A stretch of 64,000 nt of DNA from Todiramphus chloris collaris (GCA_025345505.1 JANVCC010000010.1:44217738-44281737); one strand, 5' to 3'; counted from the stretch's first letter, positions 39,669 to 53,114 are shown. Numbers and translations: made by a program. The notes: a model not told the origin generated them from the sequence alone.

Positions 39669-42123
39669 CTGTTCAGAAAAGCAGAAAAATCTTGCTGAAC
39701 AAAATAATGATCACTTTTGTAGTTAGATTAAAAAATATTCTGTAAATATTAGCATTTGATATTTCTCTTTTTCTTCAACTACTTTAAAGAATTCACTTCA
39801 CCTTTTCACTCAGATTACTTTGTGTTACAATTGTTATATCTTGTATGAGAAGGAAGCTATATTAGAATCTTTCTTATAAAACAAGTTCTCCAATGTAAGG
39901 CAAAAAGCAAGTATTTTCTTGTTACATTCAAACTTCTCAGTGAAATGCTGCATGTTCTTCTTCATGACAGTAATGTTACAGTGGAAGTAAAATCTTGTTT
40001 TCGCCAGTTTTTTGTTCTTTCTTTTTTTTAACTTCTACACAAGTTCCCATGTAAGATAATGCAATTTCAATAGCCTTATTTAGTCTATAAGGTTGTAAAA
40101 CTCATAATAAAAAAAAACCAAATTGTCTGTTCCCTTCTTCTGGAATAAATAGTATAAAACTAGCTACTGAACTTCCTTTATCTCAAGTGGGAGTTTGCTT
40201 ACCTAATTGAAATTTATGGGTCTTCACTCCTTTCTGGATCAGACCTTAATGCTATGTAAGTTCCTGTGATAATTGCAGGAGCTTAGAAAATTGGCAGCAA
40301 ACAAGCAAAGTTAGGAATGGACCTAACTGTTTCACCTGTTGTTAGGAAACAGGTAAAACAAATTACACTTTTAAGTTAATTAGTTATGGTTGTCTTGAAA
40401 GCTATTACAAATAGAAACAGAATGCACTAGTCAAGTTTACCTATTTCAAATTGTCATGGTATTTAACTTGTTCCCTCCTTTTCAAACAAATTTTATATAT
40501 ATGTACATAGAAATAGATATGTCTATATCAATGAATTGGAGACTTTTGTAAAAAGTTTAGCTGAAAAGTTTAGTAAAAAAGAAACCAATCTAAACACATC
40601 TACTCTAAGAAAAATACATTTATAGTCAACTTAAGGAATATTAAATTATGTTCAGTAATAGAACTAGATTTTTTGATTTGTTCATTTTCTCTTTAAAAAA
40701 AAAAAAGATCTAAAAATTTTATAAAAGAACAGGGAGTTAGGGATAATTTATTCCTGTTTAAATTCTGTTTTCTTCAGTGAGGTAAATTATTCAAACCTTC
40801 TCTGCATGGATAGAAAAAAACTGTGCCGATGTGACTATAACTGATCCAAAATCAATATAATTGTCAGGTCAGTTCCCATGGGTCTGAATACTCTTGTGTT
40901 GGTTTCTCTAAAATTATATACTGTATTTCAATTACTGCATTTTTCATGTGTTTACAAACTGAATATTTGAGTCCAACTAATCAAGAAATCTATAAAAATG
41001 CTAAGCAATTTGAGTCATTTGAATTAAGAATTAACCTGATACAACTTGGAGGCAAATTGTGGTTTTATTTTGCTTTTTTTTACTTGCCTTCCTTTACAAA
41101 TGGAATTCTCTTTTTATTTTTTTAATAGATCCATAAGACACTGGGATTTCTTGTTCCTTATTCCATGATGTATCAACCAATTAAATATAAATTAATAAGA
41201 ATAATTAGTACTTTTATGTCTGTATTTATTTATAGTCACTCATAAGTTTAGTATTTATGTTTATTTTTAACCTGGATATAAAGATATAAGAATTGTACAC
41301 ACTTGGGGATTAACTCACTTTAGATACAGAGTCTCAAGAAAAAGAACCATGGCTATCTGATATTTTTTTTCCATTTAATTCAATGAGCACTAAATCAAGT
41401 CTTGTTTATACAATGTTTGCCATAATGACAGGCCTGATATTCAGTGATACCTCTGGGTTTTACTATAAAGTAAATGAAACAGCAGCCTTGCACTTTGCCT
41501 GGGTAGGCTTTGTGCATGTATTTGACAATGTAGTGTAGTTCTGCTGTTAAGCATTGCTGCACTGACAAATTGTGAATTGTTGTCACAGTCTCATCAAACT
41601 GTTGTCACAGTCTTCATCAGATACCAACAGGTACTTCAAGGCAACATCAGAAAGTTAGCCAGAAATAGTTTCACATACAAAAACTGGTTTTGAATTGAAA
41701 ATTGTATGTATACCTAATAGAACAGATAATCATTTCCTAGGCATTCATAACTGAACTACATATTGACATTAATATGATAATTTCATAATTTCACTTTCAG
41801 TTTTATGCATTGACAAATACCAGTCACATATGATACTTAGGTACATCATGCATGCTGATGAACAAGAATACTTAAAAATGAGTTAATATATTATTCAGAT
41901 AACCATCTGGAAAAAATGTATATTTTCAAGACTAAACATGACAACTTCAATGTATATTCCCAAACAGTGATACAAAATTATGCATTTTAATTTCCTGTTC
42001 ATAAAAATTATGACACAATGATTAAAGTAGTGTAAGTCAGCTTTACTGATGAATTTCATGCTGCTCCTGAGTAATGGCTTTTTTTTTTTTTAAATACTTG
42101 GTGTATGTACTTTCTTGACATAC

Positions 42124-42573
42124 AGAAACACCAGATTTTTGTTTTGAACAAATCTTTTGCTGGATTTGGATTTTTTGGTCTCTTTCTTGTACTTTTAAGT
42201 CCTTCAGTACAAACAAAGCCTACATTTATGGTTGTCACACTCAATAAAATTTCTTGTATTTTGTATTTTTTCCCTCTTGATAGGGGACAACATAGCACTT
42301 AGACCTCCTGTGCTCTTACAAAATGTTCCTTTGTATTTGTTTTTTTGAGAATTCTTTTGGAAGATCTGATGTCTTAAATATTTTTGCTTGGTTTATTGAA
42401 CTTACAGAAAGGTGTTCATCTGGCTTGGACTCCATATGAAGTGATAATCCTTTCTTGTTTGGGAATACTGTTTCATACTGAGCAACTAAACACTTCTTTT
42501 CAAGTTCTTGATTGTTTATGTCAGTTACTCTTAAGAACTGGGAATGTATAGAAATAAAATCTATCAAAAGATC
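42124..42573 (-). other. Possible pair of antisense exons (unrecognised)
   Basis: On the minus strand 42,573-42,406 is 56 open codons (starts DLLIDFISIHSQFLRVTDIN, ends MESKPDEHLS) between a good acceptor (TTTTTTTCCTACAG) and a consensus donor (GTAAGT). After a 186-bp gap, 42,219-42,124 is 32 open codons (starts ALFVLKDLKVQERDQKIQIQ) between an acceptor-like ATAAATGTAG and donor GTATGT. Both are phase 0 at each end, so they are mutually compatible. The second acceptor lacks a good pyrimidine tract. I do not recognise the protein, and chance open frames are common in AT-rich introns. Confidence 0.25.
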
Positions 42574-43421
42574 CTGTAGGAAAAAAATTGTTATTATGTA
42601 CCTCTTAGTTTTCTCCTGAGCAAGATAAAATCCATTCCTCTTTTCAATAGACAGCATTCATCATTAAAGGGTTTGTTAATTCTCAAAGATTATGAGAAAA
42701 ACTAGAATTAGGGTCCAGGTACTAGGCAGATTTGGGGGATGAAACAAAATTATATGAGAGGGTAGGCAGTAAGGATAAACAAATTAGGCTCAATCTGCTT
42801 CTATTTTATTTATTCCTTACATTTGCTAATAGATAAATAAGCATGGAAATGCTGAACATATCATTTCAAAATATTCTTTCACTCCTTGGTTTCTTTGTCT
42901 CTTTAAGGGCCTTGAGTATCTAAAGATTTCTGTATAACTCTTGAAATACTCCAAATACACTTCTCAGCAGCACTGTTGATGAAATTTGCCCATTCTGAGT
43001 GGCTGAAGCAGGTGGTATGTAGACTACAGAACACCCTGTTCACAAAAGACTAATGTGAAAGAACAGCATTCTGCTGTAAGTTTTTTTATGTGCTTTTTGG
43101 ACTTGTAAAAACCTGAGTGGATCTTGAAGAGTGCTGGTTGCAGGAGGGAGTAATTTACATAAGGAACTTATCTGTGTGTGCACATGGGTAGAATATCCCT
43201 GGTCTCGATTTTTTTGTAGAGCTAGGGTTTGGTCTGGGAGCTTTTGTTTGTTTTTTAAGAAAGAACTAATTTAGATTTTCAAACATTAAGCTATTTCCTG
43301 TTATTTCACAACCTATACATAAAACAATTCTGCCCTTGGGTATCTGGACTAAGAAATGTTAGTCTGGATTTTTTAGTTTCAATACTCCGGGTGCTCATCT
43401 GTACTGTCTCCTTGTGCATTG

Positions 43422-43452
43422 TGTGGCAATAGTGTAATACACTATTGCCACA
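43422..43452. repeat. Perfect inverted repeat (14-bp arms, 3-nt loop)
   Basis: TGTGGCAATAGTGT, then AAT, then ACACTATTGCCACA: the arms are exact reverse complements. Confidence 0.95.
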
Positions 43453-43710
43453 ATATAAGAATCCAGTGTGCTGGGACTGAAGACTTTGATGTTTCAATGC
43501 CTTCAATACTTGCCTTAGTGCAAACAATAATACCCAGAGAAGCTGATACATTTCAATTGAGTGCACTCACTGAGTATATAGCACTTAATAAAAAATTTAA
43601 TAAATGCAAAATCATAGACTTAATCACCAGAGCTTGATATTTGCATATACAAACTTGGAATATTTCAGAGAAATTAGAATCTTAAGATTTCCAAATGTAT
43701 GTGCAGGTTA

Positions 43711-43734
43711 TTCTCCTGCTTTTTCTCCTGCTTT
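43711..43734. repeat. 12-bp tandem repeat
   Basis: TTCTCCTGCTTT occurs twice head to tail, followed by a degenerate third copy (TTCTTCTGCTTC). Confidence 0.9.
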
Positions 43735-44594
43735 TTCTTCTGCTTCTGCTTTTCTATGGCAAGAAATTCACATGGGCTTGCCATTCACTGAGGTTAAAGT
43801 AACCATAAGTATGTGTTACAGTCCAGTGTTAGATGACTACTATTGCATTCTGAAGAAATAAACCAGTTTTTCTGAATACTTCCTAGATATGAATATGTTT
43901 GAACAGTAATCTACATAACTTTAAATGTAATGGTTTAAATGGTACAAAATTAACCAGTCTAATCAAATGGCAGAATATTGTTTTGTTTTCTGGCTTTGCT
44001 TTTTTTTTTCTTTTTAAGGAAATAATTCTTTATTTGGTGAACAAGGGAATCTCATATTGTGTGGACTTGTATTAAACCAGTACACTACTGCTCCTTTATT
44101 TTATTGTTATTAGCCTTCCACTGTTTGATCCCTGTATAATTCTCCAAATAGATACCAGGACTCCCTGTCTGAATCATACCAGAACAGTCATAAATTAGCA
44201 AAAAATGAAATCAACAGTTGCCTGTGTGGCAGGTGAAATATTTCTTTAGGTTTATAGATCAACTGCGGAAGGTGTTGTATGTCTTAGAAAATATCACAAT
44301 ATGAAACCAATATTGTTATGAATGAAGTTATAGAAGATAAATGAGAAGTTGTGTTTAATGTAAATGGAGGAGTACAGAAAGTGGTGACAGCCCATAAAAT
44401 TGTGAAAGTTGAATAAATTGGAAGGAACGGTGTTTAATGCTTCCTTGCAGTCAGTGCCAGGAAAGTGAAGCTTATGAAGCAATTCAAAGGGAAATGTGCC
44501 ATGTTCACCAGGAAAGAAAAATATTTGTGTGGTCACAGGGTTGCAATGAAAGAGATTAAATAATGAGGAGATACTGTGAGAAATTCACTAACAC

Positions 44595-44698
44595 TATTGT
44601 GATATGAATAGAGAGAAATAATTTTAAATGAGATGTCTTAAAAGCTTATTGTGATATGAATAGAGAGAAATAATTTTAAATGAGATGTCTTAAAAGCT
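44595..44698. repeat. 52-bp perfect tandem duplication
   Basis: Copy one is 44,595-44,646 and copy two 44,647-44,698. Both begin TATTGTGATATGAATAGAGA and end GTCTTAAAAGCT, with no mismatch seen between them. The absence of any difference suggests a recent event. Confidence 0.97.
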
Positions 44699-45275
44699 CA
44701 CCATTGAAGATTAAGACTTGGATTACCTCAGTGGGGGTAAAGAAAGAATTGGGCATAAACAATAAGCTAGGGATAAGCACCACTAAGTGCTGATAAACAA
44801 TAGTAGTGGTGTAGTCTGCAGAGGCAGGAACAAGTTTGTGGGAAGGCACAGGTATGAAATACTGTTTTCCTTGAATTCAGAAGCTGAAATTTGTACAGTT
44901 TCAGTGGTTTAGGAATCTCAGCTTCTGCATAATCCAATAATAAACCATCAAAGAGATAACACAGACAGCACAAGCTGAAATGCGGTAACCACTGAAGCAG
45001 AATGAACTAAGTAGGTGAAGCTTTATAACTGGTGTTAAACAACCAGAAGTAGAGCACAGTGTAAAAGACAGAAAAAAAAAAAAAAACAAAAAAACAAAAA
45101 CCCCAGAAATTAAAACAGGGAGAAAAAGGATTGCCAAAATAACTGTGTCTTAACTGACAGTGTGTTGAATAACCTGGATTTGGGGAAGGAAGAATGGTGT
45201 GAGGGTGAGGTCAAGAACAGTCATGTAGTAAAAAGGAGGTGGTTACAATAGCAGATGAAGAGAAGAAAGAAAGAA

Positions 45276-45330
45276 GAGAAGAGAAGAGAAGAGAAGAGAA
45301 GAGAAGAGAAGAGAAGAGAAGAGAAGAGAA
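45276..45330. repeat. (GAGAA)n microsatellite
   Basis: Eleven uninterrupted pentamers, flanked by purine-only sequence on both sides (about 45,258-45,341). Length polymorphism is likely. The open frames on both strands here are repeat translations. Confidence 0.95.
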
Positions 45331-48300
45331 GAGGAAGAAAGTTTTCAGATGGAATATTAATATAGTAGACCTTATTTATAATCTGGTAAAACCTGAAATA
45401 TCTGTCAAAAAGAGAAAAAGGGCACAAGTTTTAGAAAAAAAAAAAAACTTCAAACATTTTTCCTTTCACTATTCTATTATTTTTGAAAGATGTGCTCTTG
45501 ATCAGTACTCATTTGTTCAAGAATTTTTAAGCATCAAGAAATTTTGTAGGTTATAACCAGATGTGGTATTCTTGTGAAAAACTTCTATTTTGACATTTAC
45601 TTAACTGTGAATTCACTCAAACACTGTTGTAAATATTTTTATTTCATTCATTCTGGGCCTAGAGATAGAAGCTGATTTAATCAAAAGTTACTCACATAAA
45701 AAAGTAACATCTAAAATTAACTAATCCATATTCTATTGCGATGTCACAAACAAGTTTCTATTTTTCTGAGATAGTGATATATGTGGTTCACTAACTGCAA
45801 ATCCCAGACCTGAGTTGTAGATAAACAAACATTTTCTGGAGATAGTACCATTTTAGATGAACTCTGTATCAGTTACTGCCACGTGATACTGCCAACTTTC
45901 TCAAGGTCTTACATATATTCCTAATACAAATATATTCACTAAATGCCTCTGAGCATGCTAAAGACCACTCTAAATGCCATTCTTTTTCCAAAACCAGTAT
46001 TTTGGGGCATGTAATGACTGCTATGTAATGCTTAGGTGTATTTAGTAATTTCTGTCAAATGTGTCAAGCATTTTGTGGAAGAGAGCTAATTTCATTTTGC
46101 TTACTTTTTACTGCAAGTTTCTCTGTGGTTTTAGAGGTAGGTGGATGTTAGGAGGTTGTGTTTTTCTTGTTACTGTTATTTTCTTGTCTGTTTCTAAATT
46201 TTTCAGTTTCTTGCCTTGATAGCAATGTTATTACTAATATTATGCTTGCTTTCTGTATTATTGTGACAGAAATAATGTAATTTTGTTTGATCACTAACAT
46301 ATAGAGAAAATGGAAAAGTTTAATTGCAGAATCAGGATTTCAAGACTATTTATTAATGTGTATTATAACTTTATAGAAGACATAGGAGAAATTATAAAAA
46401 TTCTTGCAGGGCATATATAATTTTAATTTTCATTCAGAATAATATTTCTATACTTTGTACACTTATACACAGACTCATAATATATATTGCTGTAATGTAT
46501 AGCAGAATAGTGACACACAAGAAAAATTTAATTGTATTAATAGCATAGAGATTAATTTTATACACAAGCTCATCTGCTTAATTCCTATATTAAGAGCACC
46601 ATTTCCAGAATACATATTGAGAAAATTAACCCTGGTCACAGATTTTTTATATTAAGAAAGGAAAACTTAGAATGCTGAAGAAATTCCAAGCCCTTCTTTC
46701 ACATTGTAGGTCTTATTTTTCTTAGTGTCTTACTTTATTTGTATTGTACTCTGTATGAAACAAGCTTTTAAAGTTAATTAAATCACCCTCTAAACAAAAA
46801 ATTTCACTGTGAAAGGTTGGAGGCAGTGCAGACTTCTCCACATATCTCTCTGTTTCAAGAAACATATGACATATTAAATTTAGACCTTTTATCTTCCCAT
46901 CATCAACAAAGAGATATGAAAAAAAAACCCCAAAACAACAAAAACATCACTGTCTTCAGTCAGGTTCCTCTGCATTCTCTTACATATAGATTGACAAAGA
47001 GTTGAGTAACTAAGTGGGATTTACAACAATCACAATCGGTGCTTCCTGGGCATGAAATCAGAAAACTAAAATGCAGAATCTCAAAGATTACCCTGAATAC
47101 AGAAAATGTGCAACTATCTTCCTTCTTTTCATATGCTGGCTTGCTGTTGAAAACACTTGCCCTAGCTCTTAGGAGCATGGGTATGAGGTACTTCTTAGGC
47201 AGAGGGAAACGTAGGTTTTAGGTACTCCTTAGTCTGCTGAGATTTGACTCTCCAGTATCCACATGCCTTTGGGTATATTTTAGTCCTCTCTTTAAAGATG
47301 ACTGCTACAGCAGAGGCTACAAGATGCATCAATCTCAATTTAAAACCTATGAGAAGAAAACTGACTATCTAGAATTCAGGGCACTTCACCAGAAGTAGTC
47401 TGTATATTCTTAGCCCTTCTTTAACTCACTTAATGGATTATCCAGAGGTAGTCTAATTTAAAGTACATAAATAGCATCTGTATTTTAAACTGAACGTGCG
47501 TCATGCTGTCTCAGAGCATCCTCAGCAACAAACTTGACAGACAGAAGATGACATTTTTCTTGATGACAAAGTTCAGGTATGGGTTTGCATGTTGATTTGG
47601 GGATCTAGAAAAGAATTTGTTATTTTTCTACAATGTTCAGTCCCAATGAAATTTCAAGTGCCCAGGCTCTTCTGAATATGTTCTTTATACTTAGGTGACA
47701 ACATTCTGTAGGAAAAAGGTAGTAGGTGCCTCTGAAAGCTGCATTGGATCTGGCCTAAGTGCACAGTATGTGTGTGGATGATTAATTGGCAACACCTAAA
47801 AATCATTATTGTATTAATGCCAAATGTAAGGCTATTTCAATCTTAAATTATTAACGTGTGTGTCATGTAAAAAAAGAAGTCAAAAAGATTGAAAGCTTAG
47901 AAGTGATAATATAATGAGGGTATGATACTTTAAGTACCTCTGAGATTAATTTGGTTTTTGACAGAGTTATGCCTTCTTTGATGTGTTCCTTTTTTCTTTG
48001 ACATTCTGAGTTGTCTGGGCTTAACAATTAAAGATTATAGGTCTGATCTATTTCAAAGATGCAGAATGCTTACAGCTCTTTGGAACTTCTGTGGAATTTG
48101 TGAGTGTTAGTACTTCTACAAAATCAGGTCCAGGTTTCAAAAAAAAAAAAACCCAGAGCCCTAATTTAAGAAAGCTATCAAGCAAATGCATGTTAATGGT
48201 ACTGATACACCAGATCCTCAAACACATGATGAGTGGAATATAAAAGTGATAATGCTGGGTTTTAATTCAGAACATAGCATTTTTTCGTAAGAATTAAAAA

Positions 48301-50754
48301 GAGAGATGTTACTATTAAAAACTAAGAAAATTAATATGTTCCAGATAAGAAAATAGAATACAGTTTTCTGCAGCATTATTAAACATATTATTGAATAGTG
48401 TCTGCCCATTTGAGAGAAAAAATAATATGGAACACAAATACTCTAATAGCATGTATGATCTTAAGAAAAAAAAAAAACTATTATGTGCACTTTTATTTTG
48501 GTCACTTTCTTGTTTCAATAAATTTTCAATAATTAACATGCAGAAACAAATAAAAATATAATTTTATTAAATAGAGCCAGTTGTGTTTCAAACATAATTC
48601 ACTCAAAAATTGAAGCTGAAACTAAGGCAAATTATTAACAATAATATTGGAAAAATAACTCCCAAGTTAAAAGTATTAATTTTTTTTGGAAGTTTTATCA
48701 TAGCTTAATGGATCTGCATCTTCATTTGTCCATCATTGACACACAGACTCAGACATGAACTTCGAATACTAGTTTTAAATCCCTACATAGAGTTTTTTTT
48801 TAATGGAGGAAAAGGTAAGAAACATTTTAGTAAATGCTGATCCTTTTAATAGAAAGAAGCAATTCTCCTGAGAAAGACAGTAATTGTACACCAACTTTTC
48901 TGTCAATACAGATAAGAAAAAAGCCTAGAGATAATTTCTTGGGGAATTATTCCTCACTGGAGAACATATGCTGAAAAGTAGAAGGCTCAGCCTTCCAGAT
49001 TGCTTTTACAGAATGTTTTTTCTCCTGTTATACATCAGTATCTTCTTCATCTGAAGAGCTATAAGGGTACCTCTGTAGTTGAAGAATTAGAAGCATTTTC
49101 AAAATTTAAAGATCAGAAAACTGTACTGAACCAGGAACAAGGGAAGGCAATATCATAAACTTAGAAAAGGATAAATGGCTCCCCCTTTAATCAAGGAAGA
49201 TAATGAATTCTGTTATTAGGTCTCTTTATATTTTAATATTTGGCACTGTTTGGGCAATTCACTACTTGACTTTTTTTAGTCATCCCTCACAAACTCATTT
49301 GCGTAGATACAGTGACTGTCCATCCAAACTTTTCGTTTTCTGTCTTCAAAAGGAGGTAAATGAGAGTTACTCTACATCAACTGAGGATAAGTTGTACTGC
49401 CCAAGTTCTAGTCTGTGAGTTACTAGCAAGAATTATATGACTTCATGTTCTGAACCAGGACATTTAATTGGCTAATTATGGGTTTGGTATTTGAATGCAT
49501 TTAGCTGAAAGAGTGGATTTGGTTTGAATAGAAATTCTCTATACCAAGATAAATGGAAAGCACAACCAAAAGACACTTTTATTTCAGACTATGAAATAAC
49601 AAGCTATCATACTTTAACAATATTCCCTCAGAGCTAAAAGATGAAAGCAATGAGCTCACTACAAAGCCAGGTAAAATGCAAATGAGGAACTACATTTTGC
49701 AACTTAGTGAAAAGTTAGTTATACTTTTTACAGAGGATAAGTTTAAAATATACTACAGGCAATGTACCAAACCTCTTAAAAGGTAAGTTGGTGAATAGCC
49801 TGTAACTTCAGTTTATGTTATCAAAACATGAATGAAAACTAAGGCTTAAAATAAGGAGTATGAGGAAACCATTCACCTCAAAAACTGTTCTGACATCTCC
49901 TCTGCCCCTTTACAGTTTACCAAAAAAAAAAATTCTGGTGTCTCATAAAAGCCCTGAGTTGAAGGTGCCAAAACCATGTAAATTATAAAGTTGATGTATA
50001 AGAGTAGAAAATAATGTTATTTTATTTCACTACTGTCCCCGTTCAACAATGATGCTTCCTGTAAAGACTCTTCCAATTCTTCTGTCCTCTTTCTTATGCT
50101 TCAGAATGTATCTGGTATTCAGCAGAATGGTCTCAAAAACTGAAGGATCTCCAGGGTTGTACAGCTTTTTTTTTCCTTAATGTCACTATTTCATTCTAGA
50201 TCTTTGACTGGCTAATAATATCATGTATTCAATTGCTTTGAAATACAGTATCAGAAATTGCCATTAAACTGCCTTAATAAATCATATCAGTTAAAGACAG
50301 ATCAGAGGAATAATGCCATGTGTCCACTCTTGCATATAATGGTGATATTTTCTTTACATTATAGATTAGTAAATAGTAAATAGAATCTAAACTAATGTGT
50401 ATTTTTAATGAATGGGATAGCACAATAAGCAACATTCACAGGTGCTATGAGAAGCAATATATGTATAACACATATTTCTGTATATATTTCAGTACAAAAG
50501 AGAATCTTATTTCCCAATAAAAATAAATTTATTCAGAAGGCAATATTTAATCCTAAAATATAAAACAAACCACAAAATTCAAAATTAATTTAGAAGTATA
50601 TCTGAAGAGGTTCAGGTTAGTTGGACTCCTTGTGAGAAAATGAATTGCCTTTTTTCTTTTGTAAAAGGCAAAACACTCAAAGTTTATCTGAGGAATCTTA
50701 AAAAAAAAAATTAAAATAATAATGAAAGACAGGAGTATCTTTTTTCCTCTCCAG

Positions 50755-50887
50755 GTAAAAACGAAGAATTTTCTTATCTGGATTCAACTTTAGATGAGAA
50801 ATTACAAAGGACAAAAGACTTTACATACCAATGGCTTCATACACAGCTTTTGGATTATGAAACAACCAGTTCTGAAAATATGGAATG
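50755..50887 (+). CDS. LRRIQ1: LRRIQ1 exon: YQWLHTQ block
   Basis: 133 bp: GT completes Gly, then 43 codons, then TG of a Cys codon. The translation starts KNEEFSYLDSTLDEKLQRTK, passes DFTYQWLHTQLLDYE and ends TTSSENME. Mammalian LRRIQ1 has EYTYQWLHTQ and HETTSS-NMKC here. Acceptor TTTTTTCCTCTCCAG, donor GTGAGG. An 18-T run begins only 25 bases past the exon end. Confidence 0.95.
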
Positions 50888-52436
50888 GTGAGGTCATTCC
50901 CTTTACATTACTTTTTTTTTTTTTTTTTTAATTTATCTTGTAAAGTGAAACCCTAGGTTAATAGTTCTAAAACAAATATGATTTTGTAGCTAGCACACAG
51001 TACACCATATTTCCAGGTGCCAAACTTGGTACCCTTTAGAACTAGTTTAGTAGACGTTGTACGGTAACTTCTTCCACAGGGATAATGAAACGATAAAGTG
51101 TAGAATCTTATGATAAATGTGTACATAGCTTTACGTTAGCAATGCAGTGGTTTTTATATTGAAAGAGTGTAGAAAAAAAGTGCTTATTCATGATACATCT
51201 TATAACTTTATTAGTATATATTGTGGTTTTATATAATTATATCAACTGTAACATTACCTATATTGTTAGATTTAATTAAGGAAGTAAAAAACCCCACTTT
51301 TTAACTAGATACTATGTATTTATATTTTGTCTTCAAAACATAAACCCAACTTTTACATCTTCATAGTAGACCAGTAAAATGTTATAAACATGCTACTTCT
51401 GTATATAATTTTGGTTGTTAAACAGGTAAAATACAATTAGAGAAAAGGTTAATCTTATTCCCTAAACTAACATGAGGACATAGTAAGTATATTTTGGTCA
51501 TAAATTCAATGTAAACTATTGATATCTTAGTGAAGTCATTAGTAGACACGATGCCAAGCACCTCTAATAAAAGCAAACAAGGTGTCTGGATGCAAGTAAT
51601 GGATTTAGTGTAAGCATTTTAACTTTATTCTCATTAAAAATTTTATTTAATTTGCAATGAAATTCATTGAATATTGTTATGTTTTGTATGGTAAAATATT
51701 CCACTTTTATGAATTGTATCAATGACTATAGGAAGCATATGCAGCACATATTCCTTAGAAAATATTAATGTCAGTCATGTTTCATAGTAGTGAAACACCT
51801 AAGTGTTTAAGATAACTGCCATGACTTTTAACTTGGATGAAAATGCTGAAGCAGAACATGTAATAAAGTTTGAAAGTAAGAAGACAGAGAAATTTATGAA
51901 ATAATTTTTTTAAATGTTGCTATGTTACTTCTGCAGGTGTGTGCTATGCACTAGTATTTGTAATGACATTTATTAAGATTTTGATACGATTTTTTAATGT
52001 GGCAAAAGTCCCACTGATCTGCATTGGAACTTCTCTGGTAGACTGTTTAGAGAAGCTGATATATTTATGTAACTGAAAACAATTTTATTCCTGCATAAAG
52101 TAATATGACAACAGATTTGTCTATAATTTATATCAGTACATGCAAAACTTCTTTATTGACATATTTTTTTAATTGGTAATCTATCATTGGAATAAACAAT
52201 AGTAATTGTTTATGATTTATTGATTCTAATAGTAAGTACAGAAATTTTCATATTAATTACTCTGATACTTTATCAATCAGTGTTAATTACTCTGATACAT
52301 CTTAAACATGGAATTATTTTAAATAATATCATTTCTACTTAAGCAGGATTGTTTCCAGGAAGAGACTCTTTGCAGGTATTTTAGTGAAGCTAGTATAGTG
52401 GGATTTATTGAAATTTCTATTCCACATTTTTCCCAG
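50888..52436 (+). other. LRRIQ1: LRRIQ1 intron, phase 2
   Basis: 1.55 kb, AT-rich. It has a poly(T) run at 50,912-50,929 and two copies of a 16-base TTAATTACTCTGATAC near 52,254-52,299. No other element was seen. Confidence 0.75.
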
Positions 52437-52497
52437 CTGTTTTTCTTTGCCTCAGTTAGATCCTCTGATACGTGACAGTGGACAAGTACAACTTGTG
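52437..52497 (+). CDS. LRRIQ1: LRRIQ1 exon: short LDP...VQLV segment
   Basis: 61 bp: one base completes Cys, then exactly 20 codons: CFSLPQLDPLIRDSGQVQLV. It is too short to stand out as an open frame but is supported by a good acceptor (CATTTTTCCCAG), a consensus donor (GTAAGA), correct phase on both sides, and resemblance to the mammalian LPELDP...GRVQLV segment that lies between NMKC and the VSREDTDLDL tail. Confidence 0.9.
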
Positions 52498-53114
52498 GTA
52501 AGAACTTGTTTCCTTGTGGGATTTTGCAGAATTCAGCTATGCCTTGATAGTGTTTCCAAATGCATACTTGCTGCAAAAACAACCAGGAGATTTTTATTTT
52601 TATTTTTATTTTGTATTTTTTATTTAATATAATTCTTTAATGTTTTCTCTATTTGGCAATCAAGTCACCCACTGATGGAGATCAGAAGGAAATGTTTGAG
52701 CACAACTAATGTGTGTACATAGGGTTCTAGTCTCATAATCTGATACCGGTTTTTGGTTTTAAGATATCAAATGCTACTGTGTGTTTTTTAAAGCTTCTAA
52801 ATCAACCTTTTAAAAAATGTTTTAATAAAAATACACATGGTTTAGCACCAATTATATTATTGACTGAAAACATGTATTCTTCTCAATTCGACAAGTTTAA
52901 ATATTCTTAAATTCTGTAAGTCACAAACCTAAATTGTTCTAATATGTCCACAGTGTCATTTATTAAAAGACACTGAGTTGGACTTGTATATTCATATGGT
53001 AACATTACTAAAAACACTGTATAAAATCAGACTTATGCCTACAATTTCTTTTCTAGATTTTTTTCTATCATAAAATGCCCTCTTTTCATGATTGATTCTT
53101 TACTTCACTGCATT

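Larger units (their letters stand above)
29299..50754 (+). other. LRRIQ1: LRRIQ1 intron of 21.5 kb, phase 1
   Basis: This is the longest intron in the window. It is largely unique AT-rich DNA with no CR1 copy I can recognise. It contains a TG/TA-rich tract (32,337-32,505), an 18-bp duplication (37,383-37,418), a GC- and CpG-richer block (38,571-38,770), minus-strand exon-like segments (39,381-42,573), a perfect hairpin (43,422-43,452), a perfect 52-bp tandem duplication (44,595-44,698) and a GAGAA microsatellite (45,276-45,330). The flanking exons join directly in the remembered mammalian protein, so no further LRRIQ1 exon is expected. Confidence 0.75.

Noticed and set aside
45221-45556. Open frames on both strands over the GAGAA array
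   Set aside because: Pentamer repeat translates without stops in several frames; not a gene.
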